64,000 bases of DNA from Protonemura montana (GCA_947568835.1 OX387608.1:6052001-6116000), one strand, 5' to 3'; shown: positions 1-11,633, counted from the first letter of the stretch. Made by a program: numbers and translations. The notes: a model not told the origin generated them from the sequence alone.

Positions 1-334
1 TAACTAATAGATTTTTTTTTTTTTGGTTCTGTTAGGAAAGTTTCCTCTCTGGAACAGGGCATGGCACTTTTCTGCCGGTGACAATTAGTTACTCAGCCTA
101 AGCAAACACCTCGAACCCAAAAGCAATAATTGTACCATTTATTATCTCACTAAATCATCAACTGATCAACAAATTCTTATACCTACTTGATAGCTGAATT
201 TCTAATACAGCAGAAAGATGCAAATGTATACTGACTTATTCTTATGTCTGGCACATTCGTATAACAAGCACGATAGTTCAACTTGGATCAATTATTATTT
301 ATTTATTTACTTAAACTTGAGAGCATGCACTGAC
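1..334. other. Mrtf intron, left edge of window
   Basis: AT-rich intron sequence downstream of the SAP exon. It has a T-rich run at the edge and no recognisable gene or repeat family. Confidence 0.6.
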
Positions 335-520
335 CAGAAAGTGACTCCTCGCTCATGACCGATCCGGGTATATCCATGATGATGTGTCCCATGTGAGAGA
401 CGGGAATGGACGTCTGCTCCATGGTCTGCTCCGTGAACGGCTTGAGTCGCTCTATGAGCTGCGGCTTGGAGCCGGACACGGGCAGGTTGCGTCGCTTCAA
501 CTCGGCCTTCAAGTCGCTCA
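335..520 (-). CDS. Mrtf: Mrtf exon with SAP domain
   Basis: The exon starts after acceptor TTTCCAG (521-527). The split Val codon joins LEDMK to VSDLKAELKRRNLPVSG, then SKPQLIERLKPFTEQ: the helix-turn-helix SAP domain typical of MRTF/myocardin, used for chromatin or promoter selectivity. The tail reads SIPVSHMGHIIMDIPGSVM then SEESLS. I place the donor at CTG|GTCAGT (335/334), which ends in phase 1 like most junctions here. GTCAGT is a weaker donor than GTAAGT, so the exact end is less sure than the domain. The leucine-zipper and transactivation exons must lie to the left of the window. The frame hits a stop beyond the proposed donor, so this is not the terminal exon of a full-length protein. 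Confidence 0.92.
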
Positions 521-1074
521 CTGGAAAGAATGTAGTAAGCTCGTCAGAAAGCCGTAAGATATGTCAACCGAGACAAGTTCTCACTCTAAAAGGCTTCTGT
601 CTGCACAGCAATTTTATTTCACTTTATCATCATTTCTTCTTTTCTTAGAATGTAGTATTATTTGTATGCATAACCACTGTATTCTCGTTAGCTGATTTTG
701 CAATATTAGTCTGTTTACTTCATTTCCTTTTCTAATAGCACAATTTTTTTTTTATCTTTACACTAAGTTTATTTGAATTGCATTTGTATTTGTATTTGCA
801 ATTGAACTTCGTCGATTGAGTATCCTACTTCAATCTTCTCAGTAAACTTGCCATTACCATCATGAGCACATGGCATGAACACAGATCACCATTTATGTCC
901 TTTAGCTACATGATAACACTGTCACAAATCCAATCTGCATACTCTTGAAGATCTGCCATTACTTTAAGAAAGTTACTACCTAAATCCTCTAAAAGATGAA
1001 TGATCAAATACTCAATCTACTGATAATTTTGCACCTCATCTAAAAGATCAGGCAAGCAATCGTCGTCAACTCAC
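521..1074 (-). other. Mrtf intron (554 bp) between B1 and SAP exons
   Basis: AT-rich, phase-1 intron with donor GTGAGT and acceptor TTTCCAG. I see no repeat or nested gene. Confidence 0.7.
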
Positions 1075-1591
1075 CTTTCATGTCCTCCAGCTTCGTGAGC
1101 GGCCGTCCCACCTGCTGGTCCGCAGGCGCCATCACGGTCACCTGCTGCGGAGTCAACGGTGCCATCATCGCCGGAGACGTAGCCACTCCCCCCGGACTCG
1201 GCGACGGAGCCGCCACGGACATCGCATGCTGCGTAGCAGGCGAAGTCGCCTGAACAAAGTTCATCGTAGCTGCCCCGGCACCGTCCGCGGTGCTTATCGA
1301 CAGCGGTTTCTGTGCCGCGGGCAAGATGATCTGCGGATATTTGTGTTGCCACTCGAGTTGCCATTGCAGGAACAGCTGTTGTTGGTGGAGGAGGATCTCG
1401 TAGGACGTCTCTACTGACGAGGCGCTCAGAGGCGTGGCTTTGTGCGCGTTTGGCGGACCTTTGTACTCGTGGAACTTTATTGTCCGCGTCTTCGGCTGGT
1501 TCTTGCTTTTCGACTTTTTGCGGTTTTTGTCTTTGCCGGGAGCGTCTCGATGTGGGACGGGCGAAGGCAACGGTCGTGGCGTTATGGAAAT
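1075..1591 (-). CDS. Mrtf: Mrtf exon with B1 basic box and Gln-rich segment
   Basis: A 517-nt exon (acceptor CGGTTTCAG, donor GAAAG|GTGAGT), phase 0 in and phase 1 out. It begins ISITPRPLPSPVPHRD and then has a dense basic run (GKDKNRKKSKSKNQPKTR) followed by TIKFHEYKGPPNAHK. This is the B1 box, which in the family contributes to nuclear import and SRF contact. It continues with SYEILLHQQQLFLQWQLEWQ, the Gln-rich segment, then the sequence YPQIILPAAQK that closely follows the vertebrate layout. The rest is Ala, Thr and Pro rich and ends LTKLEDMK, which leads into the SAP domain. Open frame continues upstream into the intron, but phase and homology set the exon start. Confidence 0.94.
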
Positions 1592-2260
1592 CTGAAACCG
1601 AACGTAATTATCAGCCCTGGTTCTTGTATTTAATTTACCATCACAGATGAGCTGAAAATATTGCATTCCTGTCTCCAAAACAAAAAGTTGATATGGCTTA
1701 AAAATAACATCTTTATTTGAAACAAAATTTTCCCCTGGATTTAAGGAGAATTTTGGCCTGTAAATATGTTTTATGTGAGTCTAACGCCACTTCAGCACTG
1801 GATTTTGTCATAGAAAGCCTGCCATATTAGTGAGTTATTTTTGGACCGGGGCCAAAATGAAACTACTCTTCTATTCATTATGGCAGAAAATACCGCCAAG
1901 TGTGCATATGTCGCAGATGAGAAATACATCCCCCAGTACAGATAATGATTGATATCTGGTATTTAACGACCCACAGTTTTGTCGCCAGACCAATGGTTTC
2001 TTGCAGCATACTTAGTGGCACTGGGTAGGGAGCATGTAACATTTTTTTTAGAGATCTCGGTGGATTCCAGGGTTAATAAACGTTATTTAAAAAGATAACG
2101 TTTGTGATATTTAACTAAAAAGTTACATGGTTTACACCCAGACTGGCATTGAGAGGTTCATAATCTTCTTTTATGTTTTCAGACAGAAAATATAAACCAT
2201 TGCAACAAACAAGGGGCTTTAAGATCGTTCACTCTCGACAAATAACAAATTGTAACGTAC
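1592..2260 (-). other. Mrtf intron (669 bp) between linker and B1 exons
   Basis: Phase-0 intron with donor GTACGT and acceptor TTTCAG. It is AT-rich, and nothing else is seen in it. Confidence 0.7.
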
Positions 2261-2700
2261 CGTCGGTGACGGAGTCGGAGGCCCGGTCGGTGACGCCACC
2301 GATATCGAGCTCAGCGGCGACAGACTCGAGGTCGTCGACCCAAAACTCATGGGACTCGGCGCTGGCGCCAGCGTCGCGGGTTGCGTCGGCGGAGAAATGC
2401 TCCGCGCCACGCTGTTGCAAAGGTCGGCGAAGGTCATCGTCGTCCGCGGCTGGAAGGACTGCGTCGTCACGACAACTGACGTTGGCATGGCGACGGCGAC
2501 GGTGACAATGCCGGCATTGGAGGCCGCTGTCTCGATAACGTCCGCGTGAGGGGAGGGTAGGGAGGGAAGGGGACCACCTTGGAGGGGGGAGCCGGCGCCC
2601 TCCGAGCTTTGGGAGTCGTCGTCGTAGGTTACGTAGTGGTCGGGGTGCTGCGGTTTGGTCAGCTGGCCTTCGCAAGTGGCCTTGAAGGGGATGACACCCT
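2261..2700 (-). CDS. Mrtf: Mrtf Pro/Ser/Thr-rich linker exon
   Basis: A 440-nt exon bounded by acceptor CTCCAACAG and donor GACG|GTACGT. It starts in phase 1 and ends in phase 0. It reads GVIPFKATCEGQLTKPQHPD, then an acidic patch with YDDDSQSSEGAG, then long Pro, Ser, Thr and Val rich low-complexity sequence ending PTGPPTPSPT. It connects the RPEL array to the basic B1 box. In vertebrate MRTFs the equivalent linker is also Ser/Pro-rich and a target of phosphorylation; the same role here is inference. The exon is strongly GC-rich against the intron background. Two other frames are also open across it because of the biased composition, but only this one is compatible with both splice junctions. 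Confidence 0.9.
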
Positions 2701-3211
2701 CTGTTGGAGAGAGAGAGAGAGGTTAGTACATGATTTGATATACTTTGATTTCACTTAAGATGATGGTATTCAATGACATTGAATAACTTATTTGCTTTTA
2801 TGCCCTGGTATGTATTTGCTTGATGCAGTTTAATTAGAATTTCATCCTCGTGTTGTGATTACTTCATATTTTCTTTCACCACAACAGCTCTTATTGATCG
2901 TATTTTTAATAAAGCCAAAAAAAATTGTCTGATGTAATAGCTAATCAGAATAAAATATGCATCAATCCAAAGCAAATAAGAGATTAACTTGACAAAAATC
3001 AGGCATTGTCAGAACTATGTTTGGACCAAATTACTAAAGAATTAATAATTTTCTTAATGTAAGGGTAAAAGAGTGAAAAAAATTGTTTTGCTTTATATGA
3101 ACTCCATTTTATAAAAAATCTGTGAAAGCTAAAAATGTCTTCCACAAGAAGTCTATGCGCTCGACCTCCTATGACTTTTATTTATTCTCTCGTAGAGCGG
3201 TGAATTGTTAC
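2701..3211 (-). other. Mrtf intron (511 bp) between RPEL3 and linker exons
   Basis: Phase-1 intron with donor GTAACA and acceptor CTCCAACAG, which lies inside a short (GA/CT)n run at 2706-2722. No other feature is seen. Confidence 0.7.
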
Positions 3212-3379
3212 CTTTCACAGCGCGCTCGATGGGCTCGTCCGTGTGCAGGATGTTCTTCTTGATGAGCTCCAACGGTCCCGGTCTGTGTGACAGCTGATCG
3301 TTGAGTGCATCGACGAGTCGAGCCTTCTTCAGCATGCGCTGACGTTCGGCCAGCGACGGGTCGATGTGACTCATGTCCG
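3212..3379 (-). CDS. Mrtf: Mrtf exon with RPEL motif 3
   Basis: A 168-nt exon (acceptor GTTTCAG, donor GAAAG|GTAACA), phase 1 in and out. It encodes DMSHIDPSLAERQRMLKKAR, then LVDALNDQLSH, then RPGPLELIKKNILH, the third RPEL motif, followed by TDEPIERAVK. The spacing and order of the three RPEL motifs match vertebrate and fly MRTFs, in which the array binds several G-actin molecules. The junction to the next exon restores a Glu codon (AVKEGVIPF). The neighbouring exons and unbroken phase make this one of the firmest calls in the window. Confidence 0.95.
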
Positions 3380-3749
3380 CTGAAACGGTAAGCACGCAAT
3401 TTAATTCACAATCTATCGGCGGTTCGGTCAAAACGGCTCGAACGACGGAACAAGGGTGTAGCGAGTAAATTTAAGGCCATTGTAGCTCATGTCTGTAGAT
3501 ATAAAAAAAAAATTGAAACTGGATTTTTCTTGGATTTTTTTAAATCTCAGAAGTTGTCCCAGGTCATCTGACGGTCCTTGGATAGTTGAAATTAAGGAAA
3601 GAATAGACTGGCTTTTGCTGCCGTTGTCAACTGACGCCAAACCAACTCTAGTGCACCAAAACATCGAAAGGGCTAATTATTATTTTCTTGTTATAGCCAG
3701 GTTTGGCCTGTTTTGCACTTCCTTCGAGAAGCGAGTCCTCGTTTCTTAC

Positions 3750-3881
3750 CTTCGAGGATGTGTTGCCGTACCAGCTCCTGCCGATCTGGTCTCTGCTGGA
3801 TCTTGGCCTTGAGGAGGTCCCCCATTTTGGCGCGCTCCAGCTTTTGTCGCTGCTCGTGGAAGGCGGGCGACGTTTTTAATG
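3750..3881 (-). CDS. Mrtf: Mrtf exon with RPEL motif 2
   Basis: A 132-nt exon (acceptor GATTGCAG, donor GAAG|GTAAGA), phase 1 in and out. It encodes LKTSPAFHEQRQKLERAK, then GDLLKAKIQQ, then the second RPEL motif RPDRQELVRQHILE. The basic residues in and between the RPEL motifs correspond to the bipartite import-signal region that importins and actin compete for in this family. The reading frame continues past the donor for a few codons to a stop, so only the spliced form makes a full protein. The 370-bp intron that follows is the shortest confirmed in this gene. Confidence 0.95.
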
Positions 3882-3904
3882 CTGCAATCAAAAGCAAGCT
3901 CCAT

Positions 3905-4220
3905 TAGAAACTAAGACCTACTAGGCCTCTACAGAATACTAGGTCTTCTGGGTCAAAGGCAATACCATCAGCATCCCTGTGTGACTTTGGACCTACTGGG
4001 CCACCAATAACTCCCAAGGGTGCAGTCAAAATCAACCATTAGCATCCCTATGCGACCAAAAAGAACTACTGGGCTTCTAACGAACCCAATTCCTCTATTC
4101 AAAGGTAACCATTAGTATCACCTTTTGGAACTCTAGAAACCTAAGTCCTCTAGTCAGTGGTAATGCGATTAGCACCCCTGTGTGACCTTGGACCTACTAG
4201 GCCTCTAAAGAACCTAATAT
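3905..4220 (+). repeat. Degenerate tandem repeat (~75-85 bp) in Mrtf intron
   Basis: About four diverged units sharing the cues GACCTACTAGGCCTCTA, ACCATTAGCATCCC and GTGTGACCTTGGAC. It lies between the RPEL1 and RPEL2 exons. Unit lengths vary, so this is an old minisatellite. Confidence 0.6.
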
Positions 4221-4239
4221 TGTTAGAGATAAACAAATA

Positions 4240-4470
4240 GTTTTCAAAATTTTCATGGATCTTTTTGTCTCCCCTAAGGCACTGTGTGTAAGGTAAGTGA
4301 TCAAAAATTATTTGCACCATCAGCAATGGGTTCAAATCCACTCTCATTCTTAGCGTAAAATGAAGTGTAGGTCGATAGGTATTTTATGATTAGAAAATTG
4401 ACGTCCTACACAAAATTTCACGAAGAAACCAGCAGTGTGTAAACACAGCTCAAAAATCTTACCAGAGAAC
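4240..4470 (+). mobile_element. tRNA-derived SINE, family C, copy 1
   Basis: A pol III box B-like string (GGGTTCAAATCCACTC, 4327-4342) is followed by a body with GTAAAATGAAGTGTAGGTC. The same body occurs at 27.5 kb without the tRNA-like head. The head upstream is diverged. Confidence 0.5.
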
Positions 4471-5399
4471 GCAAAATATTTTTGCACAAACCAACAGAAT
4501 TCCGTAAGAGAAAGCTTTGGGCAAAGTTGGCCTGAACTTGAACCAAATTTTCGACAATACACGAACACAGAACATGATTATTTTCTATAAGGAATCGACA
4601 GTGACGGCTCGCGAACTGTAATTGTCACCGAGGACTCATGATCACTACTATTTACCGATTCTGTTTCGATTCTGTGCCGACGACAGGATTTCCTCGTGGC
4701 GGTTTGGAGCAATAAAATATTTATCCCACAAGGAAAAGATGGCTAACCGGTGAATCAGGAACATTTAGCCGGTGGTCATAAAAGTCCACTAGATCTGTGC
4801 AAGCTTTACTTGACGGTACGACTCAGTTGAACTAAGTACCTTGTAATTCTTATATCATAGGTGAGATAACCTATGAAACCGGACAACTGCGACCACTTGG
4901 ACTCCATTGGTATACTACTTACATAAGATTCTGTAAAGCATTGCACTTACAACAGAATTTTGCACTCTGAAGCCACAGATCAATACTTTGGTCAATTCTT
5001 TGAGCTCAAGATCTACACGTCAAGAAGTTGATCGAAGTCTTGATTCTGTAAACTAGGTTTGAAACGGTTTTGAGGAGTTTTTGACATCTATCGTTCGATA
5101 GCTACCTTCATTTGTTTTCGAATTCATCATCTTGCCCATCTAGGAGTTCGCAAAGTTTCCACAATGCAGTGACCCTCAGTAATAAAGGCGCGAAATTTCA
5201 AATACAGAGAATGGTTTCAAAGATTTAGGAGCGCAAAACTATTAAACCCGGCGATCCTGTTCAGATACGAAGTATCTTCTTCACAATTCTTTCCCTATCT
5301 TTGTGCCTATTCCTTGTAAAAAATGGCTATCCAGTTAAACGACTGAAAGTGTTACTCGATGGCTTTGCGTTACAGAGTCAGAGATTGTATATGACTTAC

Positions 5400-5465
5400 G
5401 TGGCATGATTCCTTGGGCGACTAGTTGGTTGATAGGACGTCGAAGCATCAACTTCACCTTCAACG
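5400..5465 (-). CDS. Mrtf: Mrtf exon with RPEL motif 1
   Basis: A 66-nt exon (acceptor TTCGTTGCAG, donor CCAC|GTAAGT), phase 1 at both ends. It encodes LKVKLMLRRPINQLVAQGIM, followed by a Pro codon completed across the next junction. The segment RRPINQLVAQGI is the first RPEL motif (RPxxxEL core with Gln in place of Glu). In MRTF/myocardin proteins RPEL motifs bind monomeric actin, which masks the nuclear import signal and keeps the coactivator cytoplasmic. Joining to the next exon gives GIMPPLKTSPAFHEQ, a junction highly typical of the family. The exon sits alone between a 10.1-kb intron and a 1.5-kb intron, so gene predictors may skip it. Confidence 0.93.
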
Positions 5466-6654
5466 CTGCAACGAAAAGAAAATAACACATGATCAGTAGT
5501 TTCCTGGCTTTGAATTTCACTGTGCACTTTCTCGAAAGTTCATTGGTGATACTGTTAAATTATAAGAAGATTCTGTGGCAACCTGCATTCAGTCTGGCAA
5601 AAAGGTTACACGGGTGAAAAAAAATATAAGAAAACTCGTGGAATTTATTTATATTTTAAAAGACATATTATTATTTTATTTTTTGGTTGCACCACACATT
5701 TTGGTCTACAAAATGACATATCTAACAAACAACTGACCATCGATAAAATGTTTCCGTGGGGCATGAACAGATTGGTGCCAGCGATGCCAGCATCTTCCAC
5801 ACATAATTCTCTTTCCGGCGATGTCCGCAAACCTCTTCACGCTGTCAACGAGTTGCTATTTTTAATAATCAGCATCTCGCGTGATCCCCACGTTCACTTT
5901 TTAATTGAACATAAGTTGTAAACAAATTTTGCTTCAGGGCTCAGGTTCATAAATATTTTGGAAATTTGGCGTTTTAATTTTTGGACCGAAAACACGTTTC
6001 AATTGGTTTGACAGCACTTAAAAAGAAATTGTAACGAAAGAAAATCGTCAAAATCGACGGTTATCATTCGTAATCAACACCGTAATCAACTTAAAAACAC
6101 ACAGAATTAACCAAACCGTTAAAAAACGCTTCTTGATAAAGTTTCGACTCCTAAACGACACCACGGTAAATACATCAAAGTCTAAAATCCCCGAAAACAA
6201 AGTAAAAAATCTTCTGCAAGCTTCCCACTCTTCAGCAAACATCCATAGCCTGACACCTCCAACGTTGCCGACCTCCCGACCGATTGTGTGGGTGTGTGTG
6301 GACGTACCAACAAATCAAAGTCTTCAAAGTCTTGAGCTTAACACGATCAGACACCGATCGGCAGGCAAGTCACGCTTCTCTGAGACAGGACACACGAGAC
6401 CCGGTGCACTTCCTTCAACAATGACGTACTTTAAAACTATCAACGGTCTATTGTTGAACGGTACGCTTGGGATGCAGTCAGTGCATCGTACGTGACACTA
6501 GCTAAACAGCTGATGGTGACGTTCAGGTAGATTTTCCGGACGTTATTTTTGTTGTTGTGTCAGTTTCGTTGGGTATCGTAATGTCATAACGCTAATGTTT
6601 AGCTGTTTTCGCGAAAACGGCCGTCAAATGGCTTCTTTACCGCGAAGAATGCTA

Positions 6655-6845
6655 CTTTATTTCGTTATTTCTAGCAGATTACTCGCATTTGAGACTGGTT
6701 TACACTCAATTAATCTTCAGTGATACTTTCCTCAACGATAGATATTATTTCATTGTTGAGGTTTGTTTAAAAGGACGGCCACAAGAGCCATTCGGTGGTA
6801 CCTACCGTTACCACAAGACCATCTTGGCTTCGTTTTTGGCTCGCG
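6655..6845 (-). mobile_element. Short repeat family D, copy 1
   Basis: Inverted relative to copy 2. Shares GCAGATTACTCGCATTTGAG, CTCAATTAATCTT and the GTTACCACA block with the copies at 7.7, 24.6, 53.1 and 54.9 kb. Confidence 0.6.
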
Positions 6846-7289
6846 AACCTTCCCCTTACCATCAGACAACACATTCGACAATGCAGCCCAATAATCGACT
6901 CGGACAGCTAACATGTTTCAAAGGTAAACATTGACTTCTAAAATTAATTCAACATAACCCATTTTTAAATCTCGAAGCACCTAAGTTTTTGAGATACACA
7001 CTGGTGATTTATAGGTGTCAGATGTACGTTCAGAAATACTTGCCCACTAATCTCAAAGTCGACTTCAATGTTGCTGAACGTGTGATTAACCGTCTAATTA
7101 TATCTAAAACACATTAGAAATAAAAGCCAACACATTTTGATGGTACATTAGAAGCAACGGGAATGTTCAATGACATATGAATATATTTGAGCCTTGGCGA
7201 GAACATACAACTGTCGTATATAGTAGGGGAGTAGTTCTTGTGCTAAGAACCAAATTCTCAGACGGAAATAAATTCGCGGTGGCAAATTC

Positions 7290-7432
7290 TTCAAATGGAC
7301 TAGCTGGCAGTCTTTAAATTTTCTACTTAACCCTAGGATGAAATCCTTTATGTCCAAGTTAAATGGCCGATCTTTGCCGGTATAGCAGGAACCACAAGAT
7401 TCTGGAACGTTGTAGACTTCGTTCGCCAGCAA
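7290..7432 (-). pseudogene. Decayed Penelope-like GIY-YIG endonuclease fragment
   Basis: The minus-strand frame reads VYNVPESCGSCYTGKDRPFN, then LDIKDFILGLSRKFKD. This follows the pattern of the GIY-YIG endonuclease domain at the C-terminus of Penelope-like retroelements (VYxxPCxCGxxYIGxTxRxLxxRIKEH). The expected central Ile and Thr are changed and the flanking frame becomes unrelated sequence, so the copy is dead and truncated. No reverse transcriptase part is recognisable nearby. The match is by eye. Confidence 0.5.
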
Positions 7433-7694
7433 ATGTCTGGCTATCGTAATAACTTAGCACTAAAAGACGCAGGGCGACATCTGTGAAACAGTGGGTACGC
7501 TTCATTTCGTGTTGAGAATGTTAAGTTTGAAATCCAAATAAAAGCTGAAATTTCAAAAACTGTAATGTCACAATGTCTCATTTTACTTATCTAATTTTAT
7601 ATTTAAAACAAACTGGTGAGCTTGTTTTTAAAGAGGGCGATTCACTATAGTATTGTGTTTATAGGTTAAGTCGGACAGCCAGCGTCAATGTTAC

Positions 7695-7905
7695 ACTTTT
7701 TACTGATCAAACGAGCTGGCAACACTTGGTAGCAGTAGGTGATACACGATGGCGCTTGCAGTCATTCTTCTAAACAAAACTCTACAATTTAATATTTGCG
7801 AATCAAAATATCGATACATGTTTATCAATCGCTGAGGTTAGCATCAGTAAATTTCAATTGAGCGAAAACCAGTCTCAAATTCGAGTAATCTGCGAGAAAA
7901 AACGA
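7695..7905 (+). mobile_element. Short repeat family D, copy 2
   Basis: Contains CAAACGAGCTGGCAACAC, GATGGCGCTTGCAG, ATCGATACATGTTTATCAAT and CGAGTAATCTGCG in that order. Confidence 0.65.
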
Positions 7906-8529
7906 AAGGTACTAAGGGTGACCCCGTCTATAGTAGCATCCTCATTTTTGTCGGTAAAGTAGTCATTTGTCGGCCAATTTTCGCTGTAGTGGTACGATTT
8001 CACCTTCGGCTGTTGAAAAAATTATTGAAAGGTAAAAAAAAAACATATCCCATCTTGTGACATTACAAAATTCTGCAGGACAATTTCGTAAATTTTGGCT
8101 GTTACCAGCATTTTGCTAAAGAAGGCTAACGACGGAATTTTCCGCAAGCCACACTCTCCATCTCACGATGAAATCCAGTCTAGACTAAGGCTTGTGAAAC
8201 GGTCAAATTTTCCCCTCGTCTATTTCCAGCCTAAAACACTCATCAACTGGATTTAAGGCGTGGATATTCATGTTCAAGAACTTGTACTCGCTGATTTTAA
8301 TGTGCCCCGCACGAGGCGCGCAATGTCGAATGAATTACGGGCATCGTCGCAGTTCGCGGATGCATAAAATGCAGCTGCATTCAGCAGAGAAAATGCATGC
8401 CAAATCATGAATGGTGGTTCTTACTTATGTTTAGAAGGGTTTACGAAATGGGATGGCGAATTCTTGAACATGCTAACTAAAGACTGTTAATTTTGCGCGA
8501 TATTGTGCAATTTTAAAGGAAAATGTTAA

Positions 8530-8695
8530 GCTTGGAATATGAGAGAAGAGGAAAACCAAGAGAAAAATAAATTCAAAGAGTACAATTAAATGTGGAGGAA
8601 AGAGGTGGGAAATGAAATGAAGTAGAAGAGAAAGAAAGATGGAAAGTATGGAAAAAATTGGTGCATGGAAAGGAGAACGAAGAAGAAAAATGATT
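8530..8695 (+). repeat. Polypurine tract
   Basis: About 165 bases in which the plus strand is dominated by A and G (GAGAAGAGGAAAACC, GAAGTAGAAGAGAAAGAAAG and so on). Low complexity; no gene. Confidence 0.6.
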
Positions 8696-10940
8696 TGGCA
8701 CAATCAAGCCACATGCATTACATGAAGTTTTAATTTTAAGTGAAAAATAAAATCGATTTAACAAAAAATTGTGACATTTTTGTTAAGATAATTGGCCAAA
8801 TGAATGATTAAAAACAAAAAAATTAATCGTGATTAGTTGAGAATGTTTTAAATTCAGACTAATCCTGTCGTCCCATTTCCAACATCTTTGATTTCGTAAC
8901 GAAATATCTTACAAAACCAGGAGTAGGTATTTGAGATTGAGTAACAGCAACATATAAAAAATATTATTCTAGTGCATGTATTTTTACAGTGTTAACCCAA
9001 ATATGTTTGACACCTGCCGTCAAAGGATGAGACACCAATTTATCTCCTTTTAAAAGTAAGCTATTTCCATCCAGAATGGCTGCATGCACGACACATAGCA
9101 CAGGAGTCTATTGTGGATTTTTTCGGGACAAGAGCCAAATGGAAAAAGGTACAAAGAATCGAAAGGGGACAGGCAGCAATATCGTTAGGGAAAAAAAATA
9201 CAAAAAAACTTTGGGAGTTGTGTTGACACGGTGAAAATCTCCATGCGCGACCCAATCTCGAGTTTTTATCTGTAATACCTTAGACGCCGGTTTTCAAGTA
9301 AATTAAATTCCTTTAGACGTCATTGCTTCTAAATTTCCAGTATTGAATACCCCACAGCATCACTCCAATAGCAATAGACGTCAAATGGGAAAGATATCGC
9401 TGTAAATACCTATAATGCGACGACATTATATGGCTGACCACTTCGCATAATCAGTGCGCTGCGTAAATCGTGTGTAGTGGCTGGCACAAAACATAGTAAA
9501 ATTGGTCACGTACTCAAAGACAAGCAGTCTTACCCAAAATGGGGTGCAAAGCAGCTGGGAGCTGTCGCAGTGCACGCTTGCAGTGGCCAGCGGGCATGTG
9601 TACAGTGGCGGTGTTGTGGGTAACTCAAGGGCATAGCTAGGTTTTTCTTTTAATTTCTGTATTTTGCTTTGTGACGTGAGAGATTTTTTTCTGAGAATGA
9701 AAGGTGACGTTCTCTCGTGAATTCCTTTCGACTGGCTTCTGGCCTTTTCCTTGAGAGAAGGTAACATAAAAACGCTTTCTGGAGCCTTTTCATAAGATCT
9801 ATAGTGAAATCAAATTCTTGCACGAGATATTCTCTCAAAGAAAATGTTTTGGCTAAAATTCAGTTCGAAACGCGAAATCAATCTTCAAGAAATCGCAGAA
9901 AACCTTAGAAAGAGGTAATTTTGAACCATCTGTTCCTACAAACGAAAAACCATACATACTTACAAGAAATTAAGGTGTGTTTTTGTATATTTTTTGTACT
10001 TATTACCAAGTTTGTAAGTCTTCTCTTCTAATAAAAATATTATTAAAAATGTATTTAAAAAATTCTATGACATCGGCAACTCGTGCCATCTGCCCCCCTG
10101 ACCACCTTCTTTTCCGACCCCTTGGCGGCCGCCACTGCCAACAAAATGTACGCCACGCACGCACGTAAAGACGAAGGAGAACGGCTTCCTGATTCGTCGC
10201 CATCTTTAACTCGATCCCGCTAAGACGACTGTGAAATCACCACTGGCACATATTCTTACCGTCACTGCGAAGATGGACAAGGTTTCGTCACTTTTAGAAA
10301 ACAGCTCGCCGATCTGTCAAATGTGAATTATCGTCGATTTTGTGAAAGTGCAGTCATACGATAATAAATGTTCTATAAATTATAGCGATAATGTGCAATT
10401 TTTGATAGCCTGGTTATAATTTTGCTGACCAGATGGTGATTCTGAACGGCACCTCCACAGTGGGAATGTTTAGCGCCGAGGTTGGAGTTCAAAAGATCAC
10501 ACACACGAATTTTAAGTTAGAAAGTTGCGGGTGACAATACAATGATGTAAGAACTTGCGTTTTTATTTTCTTGGAATGAATCTTGCGTTGCGATAGATTT
10601 GCATTCGTGTAGGAAGTAAGTCAGATGAAATGTCGTTTCAAATCTTTTGGTTCCAATCTCATTTTTAATTAATTAGCCGGGCTATTTTGAAAACACAGCA
10701 TGATGGTACCCGGTAAGGAAAGACAAGTTTAACGGCGAATGCAGTGCGACGCTGTTAGGCTTGGGATGTTGTAAAATAAATGCTGGTAAGGCAATGATCG
10801 CTTTTTTCGATGGCCTAATTAAAATTGCAGTTAATTTTTACAAAAATGTTGTTTTCTTATGTAAATAAATCGGCTGATTATCGAATTAGCTCTGCAATTG
10901 AATTGTTGCAATTTATTACAATATTTATGTTCACTAATTT

Positions 10941-11330
10941 ATTGATTGATTAGTGGGGTTTAACAGCGCACTGTTTTGACAACGGGCTCTGTGGCGTCGA
11001 TTAGTGAGTGGGTGATGATGAGGATGATGATGCACCTAGCCAAGAAAGAGAGAAAACCCGGTGCCGGCACGTAGCCGATTCCTGTTGAATAGAACCAAGG
11101 GGACCACCGGCTTAACGTCCCTTTCAAAGAACGATACAACGCGAACAGCAGGATTCCTCCACAAATCCATGCTGTCGAGAAGTTGATAAGTAAGGCGAAT
11201 TAGGTTGTACAAACTTTTATCCATTTAAACTCTTTCCCAGAACTGGTCATGTGTATGATGGTCTCCCATCTCAGCTGAGCACAGCGCATTATTGCTTAAA
11301 TTCGGTGATCTCACGAGAAACGGTGGTTCC
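10941..11330 (-). mobile_element. 5S-rRNA-derived SINE, family A, copy 1
   Basis: Read on the minus strand, the head (11246-11330) has GATCACCGAATTTAAGCAAT and GATGGGAGACC, which follow 5S rRNA internal promoter sequence. The body carries GGACGTTAAGCCGGTGGTCC, and the 3' end reaches GGTTTAAAC-type sequence and an AATCAATCAAT tail at 10941. Confidence 0.7.
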
Positions 11331-11633
11331 TACACGCTGAACTGTTCCTCTAACAAGAATAATCCATTGGCAATATGGATGATGCCAATCCATCATGCAG
11401 TATTGATTTTCATAATACAAAAAGGGAAATTGAAAGAAAAATCGTAAACAAATTCGTTTGTTGTTTGGAAATGTAATTTTTCAATTTCTATTATCGTAGA
11501 CTTTCCATTATCTTCCATAGTAACAGATCGATATTTCAGCGATGAAAAGATACAAAGTTTCTGAGTCAAAATTGGAGCAGCAAACTTATGAACAAGTAGC
11601 AAGTTTGGCCGCTATTAAAGTTGGCAGCACAAT

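Larger units (their letters stand above)
5466..11600. other. 5' half of the 10.1-kb Mrtf intron
   Basis: Non-coding AT-rich DNA with two oppositely oriented family-D repeats (6.66 and 7.70 kb), a decayed Penelope-like fragment, a polypurine tract (8.53-8.69 kb), a GC-rich patch at 10.08-10.27 kb and one 5S-derived SINE. No other gene is supported. Confidence 0.6.
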
